From the NCBI GenBank assembly GCA_910578235.1, contig CAJTPP010000005.1, forward strand, positions 60,422 through 68,976: 8,555 bases of DNA, written 5' to 3'. This document shows positions 1 to 5,039 of this stretch, piece by piece; position 1 is the stretch's first letter, and each line of letters opens with the position of its first letter. This stretch comes from an uncultured Clostridia bacterium (GTDB lineage: Bacteria; Bacillota; Clostridia; UBA1381). A program made the translations under genes and the position numbers. Under the pieces are notes generated by a model. It saw nothing but the letters and a program-made list of their open reading frames with translations, searched no databases and was not told the DNA's origin.

Positions 1-835
1 CCGCTGCACTCAGTCCGCTTCCCGAAGAACCCGCACCTATCATCATATTATATACATAAGTATTCATAACAAGAGTTGTAGGATATAACGCTCCCGAATT
101 CATTGTCACATTATAAAACAGACCAAAATCCGAGCTGAAAATCCGTCCTATATCCATTATAGTCATAATAATCACTATGTTTTTGAGTGATGGAAGCGTA
201 ATATGTATTATCTGTTTCCATGTTGAAGCCCCGTCAATCGCAGCCGCCTCATAAAGTCCGGGATCTATGCCCGCCATCGCCGCAAGGTACACAATACTGC
301 TGTATCCCACTGTTTTCCAAGCATTTACTATAAAAAGTATAAACGGCCACGCGTTTGTTTTGGTATACCAGTTTACTTTTTCTCCGCCAAACAAATTTAT
401 AAGCGCTGTGTTGTTTAAAAATCCCGATTCCATATTTAAAAATGCGTATACTATATATGCGATTATTACCATCGATAAAAAGTACGGCATTATGTAAATT
501 GTCTGATATACCTTTGATGCAAGCTTATTCTTTACAAGCGACAGCAATACGGCAAGCGTTACCGCAAACACAACGCCCGTTGCAATAAACACAAGATTAT
601 ACAAAATCGTATTCCTCATAGCTATCCATGCATTGGAATTGCTCATAAGCATTCTGAAATTCTCAAGTCCTATCCACGGACTTCCAAATATTCCATCTCG
701 CAGATTTATCTTTTTAAATGCTATTATCATTCCGAACATCGGTATATATGAAAACATCAATACAAGTATAAAGCCCGGAATAAACATAAGATACAGAGGC
801 ATATTGTTTTTCAGCTGTGTTAATTTTTTATTCAT
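1..835 (-). CDS. ABC transporter permease, LplB type (partial, C-terminus beyond left edge)
   Basis: Inner-membrane subunit of a carbohydrate (CUT1-type) ABC importer. The reading frame from ATG at 835 stays open for 278 codons to the window edge. The start is MNKKLTQLKNNMPLYLMFIP, and hydrophobic segments follow throughout. The cytoplasmic EAA loop that docks the ATPase is clear at residues 196-217: EAAAIDGASTWKQIIHITLP. The layout (N-terminal PLYLMFIPG, then SYIPMFGMIIAFKK, and a SPWIGLENF-like motif) matches LplB-type permeases that pair with DUF3502-type binding proteins. Relatives are about 295-320 residues, so roughly 20-40 residues are missing; this is a window cut, not a defect. GGAG lies 8 bases before the ATG. 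It follows the binding-protein gene by about 60 bases that contain a hairpin. A second permease probably follows to the left. The substrate is inferred only as a glucoside or oligosaccharide. Confidence 0.93.
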   Translation of the reverse strand, partial: MNKKLTQLKNNMPLYLMFIPGFILVLMFSYIPMFGMIIAFKKINLRDGIFGSPWIGLENFRMLMSNSNAWIAMRNTILYNLVFIATGVVFAVTLAVLLSLVKNKLASKVYQTIYIMPYFLSMVIIAYIVYAFLNMESGFLNNTALINLFGGEKVNWYTKTNAWPFILFIVNAWKTVGYSSIVYLAAMAGIDPGLYEAAAIDGASTWKQIIHITLPSLKNIVIIMTIMDIGRIFSSDFGLFYNVTMNSGALYPTTLVMNTYVYNMMIGAGSSGSGLSAA

Positions 836-860
836 ATTATCAACTCCACACTTAGTCTGG

Positions 861-884
861 GATTGCCGCAATAAAACGGCAATC
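861..884 (-). other. Intercistronic stem-loop between SBP-B and permease genes
   Basis: The arms GATTGCCG (861-868) and CGGCAATC (877-884) form a perfect 8-bp stem with an 8-base loop. It sits 11 bases past the SBP-B stop codon and before the permease ribosome binding site. On the transcribed (minus) strand the hairpin is followed by CCCAGACTAAG with no U-tract, so it is a poor intrinsic terminator. By analogy with stem-loops after other binding-protein genes, it may protect the upstream mRNA end so that binding protein outnumbers permease. That role is inferred. Confidence 0.6.
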
Positions 885-895
885 TCAAGCTCAAA

Positions 896-2395
896 TTATT
901 TATTCTTCAAATATTCTGTAATCTGTCTTTGCAACTCCTCTTGTATCGTATCTTCTCCGGCTGCTTTAAGGTCCGCAAGATATTTTTCCACAATCGGCTC
1001 AGGATCCATTGCGCCAAGCGACGCCTGCTTCTCATACTGATTTTCCACCGCCGTACATGAAGCTATTTCCGTTTGCACAGCCGAAGTATCAAACTGAAAA
1101 TTAACGAGCGGCGTTCTCTTTGCGCTGTCATTAAACTCTTTGAGCTGAATTTTAACATCCGGGTCTTCATCCGTAGTAGTATAACCTATGAACACATTTG
1201 CAAGCATCCACTTTACATCGGACAGATTATAGCCTGAATTAGGTATGAGCTTTATAACATTGTCAGATACTTTTTCATAATGCTTACCTTCAATTCCGAA
1301 AGTTACAAGATTGTTAAGAACAGGGTCTGTATTAAGAAGTTCCATAAATCTTGCCACTCTCGCAGGATTTTTTGAGGTCGCCGAGATACCGTTCATCGAA
1401 GCCATTCCGGGCTGTACACCGATTTCAGGCTCGGTAATGTCCACCTGCGCAAATTCGTATTTTGGGTTCTTGATGCTTTCCTCTAATTTTCCCGGTTTTA
1501 ACTGCTGCATTACGCAAAAGCTCTTTCCGTTTTTCAGGCTTTGAAGCGGGTCTGAATTATTTGTCAAAATATCGCTCTTAATTAAGCCCTCTTTATAATA
1601 TTGATTTGCCAGCTTAAACTGCGCCATTACCTCGGGCTGTTCAAGTCTGTTTACAATGGTAAAGGTGTCATCACCCGTGCGGTATCCGAGATTACAGCCT
1701 GTTATAACAGTCATTGGATTTAAGTCGCCCATCAATCCCATGTTTGCAGACCAGTCTACAGGGTATATTATATCCGGCTCCTTCTCCTTTATCATTCTCG
1801 CTATAGGCAATAAATCCTCATAATTCTTTACCTGAGACATATCTATATTATACTTATCCGCTATGTCTTTTCTATAAATCCAGCCTGTAGAAGATGCGTT
1901 TTCCTTAATTGTCGGCAATGCGTATATTTTTCCCTGCACTCTCGCACACTCAAGCGCATCTTTGTCTGAAAGCTCCTGCGTCTTTGGCATATACTCCGGC
2001 AGCAAATCATCAAGCGGATAGAAAGCGCCCGTTTCCGCACTTACCATATAGTTTAGCATCCAGTTTGACACATAGCACATATCAAAATATTCGCCTGCAT
2101 TAATCATATTTGTCATTTTGTCACTATACTGCGCCGCTTCCATAATATTAAGCTTTACAGTAGCATTGATTTTGTCCTTCAAATACGCGTTAATCTCATT
2201 TTCAACCGATGCAACATCGGACTGTTGATTGGCGCATATGTACCAGTTGATTTCATACGGTGTGTCAGGAACCGTATTGGGATCCTCCATAGCCGTTGTT
2301 GCGTTTTTCTTTGTACCGCAGCCTCCTGCAAAACCTGCAAACAGCGTAACTGCTGCCGCAAGTGCGATACCCTTGAATAATCTGTTCTTCTTCAT
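896..2395 (-). CDS. Extracellular solute-binding lipoprotein with DUF3502-type C-terminus (SBP-B)
   Basis: Membrane-anchored sugar-binding component of the importer. The 499-residue protein starts with MKKNRLFKG, then a hydrophobic stretch and a lipobox-like FAGGC, so lipidation at Cys26 is likely; Ala instead of Leu at -3 is a weak variant. The body has the two-lobe LplA-like pattern, with motifs such as DMCYVSNW, FYPLDDLLPEYMP and GKIYALPT. The C-terminal ~80 residues (from about 421: FNDSAKRTPLVNFQFD, then MDPEPIVEKYLADLKAAG) resemble the DUF3502 domain of LplA-type binding proteins. Such proteins are typically encoded directly before LplB- and LplC-type permeases, as here. The ATG at 2395 has AAAGGCGG about 8 bases upstream, a moderate ribosome binding site. 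The gene begins 40 bases after the GH1 stop and is probably cotranscribed with it. Ligand unknown; a plant oligosaccharide or beta-glucoside would suit the neighbouring enzyme. Confidence 0.92.
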   Translation of the reverse strand: MKKNRLFKGIALAAAVTLFAGFAGGCGTKKNATTAMEDPNTVPDTPYEINWYICANQQSDVASVENEINAYLKDKINATVKLNIMEAAQYSDKMTNMINAGEYFDMCYVSNWMLNYMVSAETGAFYPLDDLLPEYMPKTQELSDKDALECARVQGKIYALPTIKENASSTGWIYRKDIADKYNIDMSQVKNYEDLLPIARMIKEKEPDIIYPVDWSANMGLMGDLNPMTVITGCNLGYRTGDDTFTIVNRLEQPEVMAQFKLANQYYKEGLIKSDILTNNSDPLQSLKNGKSFCVMQQLKPGKLEESIKNPKYEFAQVDITEPEIGVQPGMASMNGISATSKNPARVARFMELLNTDPVLNNLVTFGIEGKHYEKVSDNVIKLIPNSGYNLSDVKWMLANVFIGYTTTDEDPDVKIQLKEFNDSAKRTPLVNFQFDTSAVQTEIASCTAVENQYEKQASLGAMDPEPIVEKYLADLKAAGEDTIQEELQRQITEYLKNK

Positions 2396-2435
2396 AATTT
2401 TTCCGCCTTTCTTTATTTAAATTTATTTAGTTACA

Positions 2436-3701
2436 TCATAATCCCAGCGAGGGAAGCTCTTTAATATATTTTCTGATTATTTCCTGATTAAAACCGTTAT
2501 TTTCAATAATCTCCTTGTACATCCGCGCCGACGGCTTCGGAGTTCTTTCAAATGTTCCGTTCTCACGGTCTACGCTGCAAAGCCCGAATTTAGGACGGAA
2601 TGTCCACCATTCATAATTATCCAGCAGCGACCAGTAAAGAAAACCTTTGACGTCTACACCCATATCTATGCACTGCCTGAGCGCTGAAAAGTGAAGTATC
2701 ATATAAGCAATTCTGAATCTGTCGTCATTGCAGCAACATCCGTTTTCCGTTATGTACACCGGCTTATCGGTAAGGCGCGTAAGCGTATTTATCATACATT
2801 CGGGATAAAACTCATCAAGATAAAAATCCATGTCTATCATTTTCAGCTTTTTGTGGTAATAATCAGATTTTCCGGCTCTTTCCATTGAATTTGTCAGCGT
2901 ACGTGTATATATGTTTACAGACCAAAAATCAGATGTTCCCTTTATATCTTCCGAATAAAAACCATCCCTGCCAATCTGTATTACCTCACCTGTTCGCATT
3001 GCATGAAAGAAAAATTCATTATCGTTTGCATCGCGGTACTGAGCAGAGGCAATATCCATTTTATGGTTCGGTCTGTACGGCATATAGTTTACAAACGCAT
3101 GCGCGGAGCTTACGGGCGCGGAGGTATATTTTTTTATTGTGTGATAACCGAGTGCGTGAAATTTAAGTGAATTCATCTTAAATTCCCCGTTTGCAAGATT
3201 AAATTCATTCAATACATTGTAAAAATCTACATACGGCGCAATTTTGGGAACTATATAATTGAGATACTTTTCAAAGTATATAAGATTTTCTTCCTTGTTA
3301 AATCCGCCCTTATCCTCAAACCATATCGGAATACTGAAATGCACCATTGTGCAGAACACTTTTATCCCTCTTTCCTTTAAAGCCGCAAAAAAGCGTATAT
3401 AATGCTCTGCTGCTTCCTCCGAAAAGCAGTTTTCGTCAGGCTGTATTCTCGACCACTCAACCGATGTCCTGAATGCCTGATGACCGAGCCTTGAAATCAG
3501 TTCAACATCATCCATATACATTTCATAGCTGTTGCAGGCTATTCCCGAGGGTTCACCTATCGGGTTCGGATTCCCCTTCTGCTCGGACCGCCAGCTGTTA
3601 GAATTGGTATTATTCCCTTCTACCTGATGTCCTGCGTAAGAGCTGCCCCAAAGAAACCCTTTAGGCATTGTTGCATCCTTAATTGAAAAAATATCGTACA
3701 T
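2436..3701 (-). CDS. GH1 family beta-glycosidase, cytoplasmic
   Basis: Retaining beta-glycosidase (beta-glucosidase-like) of 421 residues, somewhat shorter than the usual ~440-480. Visible GH1 landmarks are the N-terminal FLWGSSYAGHQVEG (16-29, Gln26 sugar-binding), His121 in VHFSIPIWFEDKGGF, acid/base Glu166 in LNEF, NIYTR (263-267), nucleophile Glu319 in YITENG, and WSLLDNYEW (357-365) with Glu364 and Trp365 at the sugar site. It lacks the Ser-Lys-Tyr phosphate-binding motif of 6-phospho-beta-glycosidases, which fits unphosphorylated sugars delivered by an ABC importer. There is no signal peptide, so it acts in the cytoplasm. Oddities: NEF replaces the usual NEP, three cysteines follow ITENG, and EWW replaces the common EWA. 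The start at 3701 lies 2 bases after the SBP-A stop, with GGGAAG upstream. An alternative ATG at 3668 (MPKGFLWG) has AAGGA 7 bases before it and would also preserve the fold. The exact substrate cannot be read from sequence. Confidence 0.93.
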   Translation of the reverse strand: MYDIFSIKDATMPKGFLWGSSYAGHQVEGNNTNSNSWRSEQKGNPNPIGEPSGIACNSYEMYMDDVELISRLGHQAFRTSVEWSRIQPDENCFSEEAAEHYIRFFAALKERGIKVFCTMVHFSIPIWFEDKGGFNKEENLIYFEKYLNYIVPKIAPYVDFYNVLNEFNLANGEFKMNSLKFHALGYHTIKKYTSAPVSSAHAFVNYMPYRPNHKMDIASAQYRDANDNEFFFHAMRTGEVIQIGRDGFYSEDIKGTSDFWSVNIYTRTLTNSMERAGKSDYYHKKLKMIDMDFYLDEFYPECMINTLTRLTDKPVYITENGCCCNDDRFRIAYMILHFSALRQCIDMGVDVKGFLYWSLLDNYEWWTFRPKFGLCSVDRENGTFERTPKPSARMYKEIIENNGFNQEIIRKYIKELPSLGL

Positions 3702-3703
3702 TT

Positions 3704-4849
3704 CTAATCACTTCCCAAAAATTTATTTATATCGCCGACCGCTTTTTCTGCCGAAGTTTTGCTTTCAATAAATGCAAGCACATCATTTTTTATCTGCATT
3801 GCAGTTTGAGCATAACTCTTTATGTGCGGTCGAAGCTGCACATTTTGCATACGGGATTCCATCTTAGGTATATGGTTCCACGCTGAAATTATAGTGTAAT
3901 CGCTATATAGCTTAGGCTTTAGCGGATACATTCCGCTCTCTTTTATAAGCTCTTTCTGTACATCATCCCTTCTAAAAAAATCAAGTACCTTTTCACACTC
4001 CTCTTTATGTCCGCTCAAAGAAGAAACAGAAAATCCAAACAGCTTGGCTACTGATGTTTCCCTTCCATTCTGACTTGACGGAGTATTATGCGCCTTAAAT
4101 ATTGCAGATACCTCAGAGGAGTCCTCATAAAGTTCCGGAATAACGCTTGACCATGAATGCATTATTGGCACGTCACCCTTTTTGAATGCGTCTATATTCA
4201 TTCTCTCATCGCCGTTTGAGCGGTATATGCTGTTATATAATCTTAAAGCTCCGTCAATATCTCCGTCCATATATTCAATAAGCTCCATAAGGGCGCAGAT
4301 AATATCCTCACGGCTGTCAGCAATTTTCAGTTCTTCCCCTGTATTTATGTCATACTCGGATATACTTGAATATTCTCCGTCCCAGCTATATTTATCAAGC
4401 GAGTACAACATTCCCAAATCCATATGAAGCGGCGTCGCGTATGCCGTATCATTTCTTATAAAGCTTTTCTGCACATAATCAAAATATTCCTCATCAGCCT
4501 TTAATGAGTATGAAAGCGGTGCAATCCACTGCTTATCAATAAAATCGTCAATCCATGTATCCTCCGTTTCTACTATATCAAATAAATACTCTCCCGATGA
4601 AAATGCCGACGATAACAAGCTATATTGTTCAAAGCCGGAAGAAAGCTCGATAAATTTCAAGGTTATACCTTTATTTTCTCTTTCAAATTTTTCCTGTACC
4701 TTTTGCAGAAGACTGCTTTCACCTGAACGCACCGCTACGGTTAAAGTCAAAAGCTCTTCCTTTTCATAATTATTATTACGAATACCACACGAAGTTAAAA
4801 GACATAAAATTAACGTGATTATAAACGCAAGTTTAATATACCCTTTCAA
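3704..4849 (-). CDS. Extracellular solute-binding lipoprotein, family 1-like (SBP-A), TTG start
   Basis: Secreted, lipid-anchored sugar-binding protein of 381 residues. The signal peptide MKGYIKLAFIITLILCLLTSC ends in a good lipobox (LLTSC), so Cys21 is the lipidated residue. The rest has the MalE/UgpB-like pattern: LTVAVRSGESSLLQKVQEKFERENKGITLKF near the N-terminus, then DIVETEDTWIDDFIDKQWIAPLS, and a C-terminal helical region. It lacks the DUF3502 tail and so belongs to a different binding-protein subfamily from SBP-B. The start codon is TTG, supported by a perfect AAGGAGGG six bases upstream and no nearby ATG. It is the first gene of the leftward operon and ends 2 bases before the GH1 start, implying translational coupling. 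No permease pair of its own is seen. It could be a second uptake receptor with altered specificity, or a ligand-sensing partner of the divergently encoded kinase; the second is speculation from position. Confidence 0.88.
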   Translation of the reverse strand: MKGYIKLAFIITLILCLLTSCGIRNNNYEKEELLTLTVAVRSGESSLLQKVQEKFERENKGITLKFIELSSGFEQYSLLSSAFSSGEYLFDIVETEDTWIDDFIDKQWIAPLSYSLKADEEYFDYVQKSFIRNDTAYATPLHMDLGMLYSLDKYSWDGEYSSISEYDINTGEELKIADSREDIICALMELIEYMDGDIDGALRLYNSIYRSNGDERMNIDAFKKGDVPIMHSWSSVIPELYEDSSEVSAIFKAHNTPSSQNGRETSVAKLFGFSVSSLSGHKEECEKVLDFFRRDDVQKELIKESGMYPLKPKLYSDYTIISAWNHIPKMESRMQNVQLRPHIKSYAQTAMQIKNDVLAFIESKTSAEKAVGDINKFLGSD

Positions 4850-4855
4850 AAAAAT

Positions 4856-4863
4856 CCCTCCTT
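4856..4863 (-). promoter_or_regulatory. Strong ribosome binding site fixing the TTG start of SBP-A
   Basis: On the minus strand AAGGAGGG is followed by ATTTTT and then TTG. Near-perfect complementarity to the 16S rRNA tail at a normal spacing makes TTG at 4849 the convincing start. Translation from there gives a complete lipoprotein signal peptide. Confidence 0.85.
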
Positions 4864-4871
4864 CCCCTTAT

Positions 4872-4890
4872 ATTAAAACACACTTTTAAT
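4872..4890 (-). promoter_or_regulatory. AT-rich dyad in the presumed leader of the SBP-A operon
   Basis: ATTAAAA (4872-4878) and TTTTAAT (4884-4890) form a perfect 7-bp inverted repeat around CACAC. It lies between the predicted transcription start (about 4893) and the ribosome binding site. It could be a weak hairpin at the very 5' end of the mRNA or a DNA operator. An overlapping outer pair, TTATATT (4868-4874) and AATATAA (4894-4900), is also present. All-AT composition makes chance a real alternative. Confidence 0.35.
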
Positions 4891-4899
4891 TACAATATA

Positions 4900-4928
4900 A
4901 TTTTAGCATACCCAAAAAAAACGCACAA
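4900..4928 (-). promoter_or_regulatory. Predicted promoter of the SBP-A/GH1/SBP-B/permease operon
   Basis: On the minus strand, TTGTGC (4928-4923) and TAAAAT (4905-4900) are separated by 17 bases, and TG occurs at the extended -10 position (TGC-TAAAAT). The -10 matches the sigma-A consensus at 5 of 6 positions and the -35 at only 3 of 6. This is the pattern of a promoter that needs an activator. The two direct repeats begin 4 bases upstream of the -35 box. The predicted start is near 4893, giving a leader of about 44 bases. Confidence 0.6.
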
Positions 4929-4931
4929 TGC

Positions 4932-4970
4932 GAAAAACTTCAACTCTTTGTATGAAAAACTTCAACTCTT
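4932..4970. promoter_or_regulatory. Tandem 17-bp direct repeats, probable operator for the AraC-type response regulator
   Basis: GAAAAACTTCAACTCTT occurs twice without mismatch, at 4932-4948 and 4954-4970, with a 22-base period (about two helical turns). Relative to the leftward promoter (start about 4893) the copies span roughly -39 to -55 and -61 to -77, with the proximal copy almost touching the -35 box. Two ~17-bp half-sites spaced two turns apart beside the -35 is the arrangement of AraC-family activator sites such as araI1-I2. The repeats lie 14 bases upstream of the kinase promoter -35, so autoregulation is also possible. Binding by the neighbouring regulator is inferred. Confidence 0.75.
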
Positions 4971-4983
4971 CCACATATACACA

Positions 4984-5012
4984 TTGAAATAAATACAAAA
5001 ATATAGTATAAT
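4984..5012 (+). promoter_or_regulatory. Sigma-A-type promoter of the kinase/regulator operon
   Basis: TTGAAA (4984-4989) and TATAAT (5007-5012) are separated by exactly 17 bases. The -10 is perfect and the -35 matches at 5 of 6 positions. The predicted transcription start is near 5019, about 20 bases before the supported start codon at 5040. A promoter this close to consensus suggests constitutive expression of the sensor pair. Confidence 0.78.
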
Positions 5013-5026
5013 TCTAATATGAAAGC

Positions 5027-5034
5027 AGGGGTGA
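5027..5034 (+). promoter_or_regulatory. Ribosome binding site supporting the kinase start at 5040
   Basis: AGGGGTGA ends 5 bases before the ATG at 5040, with the GGGG core 8 bases away, which is ideal spacing. The upstream in-frame ATG at 5019 has no such site and coincides with the predicted transcription start. The site therefore favours the shorter protein. Confidence 0.8.
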
Positions 5035-5039
5035 TAAGA

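Noticed and set aside
267..1040. Plus-strand open frames opposite the permease and SBP-B genes
   Set aside because: They run antisense to a clear permease and binding protein, resemble no family I know, and lack ribosome binding sites; shadow frames.
2396..2435. Internal promoter or terminator between the GH1 and SBP-B genes
   Set aside because: The 40-base gap is AT-rich but holds no stable hairpin and no paired -35/-10 I could defend.
2436..3701. 6-phospho-beta-glucosidase assignment for the GH1 enzyme
   Set aside because: The phosphate-binding Ser-Lys-Tyr signature is absent (FRPKFGL instead) and the context is an ABC importer, not a PTS.
4911..4932. Intrinsic terminator on the minus strand (CGCATTGTGCG followed by seven T)
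   Set aside because: The stem is only 4 bp with a 3-base loop, too weak to terminate, and it lies upstream of the predicted leftward transcription start.
4932..4970. CRISPR-like repeat unit
   Set aside because: There are only two copies, with a 5-base gap between them and no spacers; an operator arrangement fits better.
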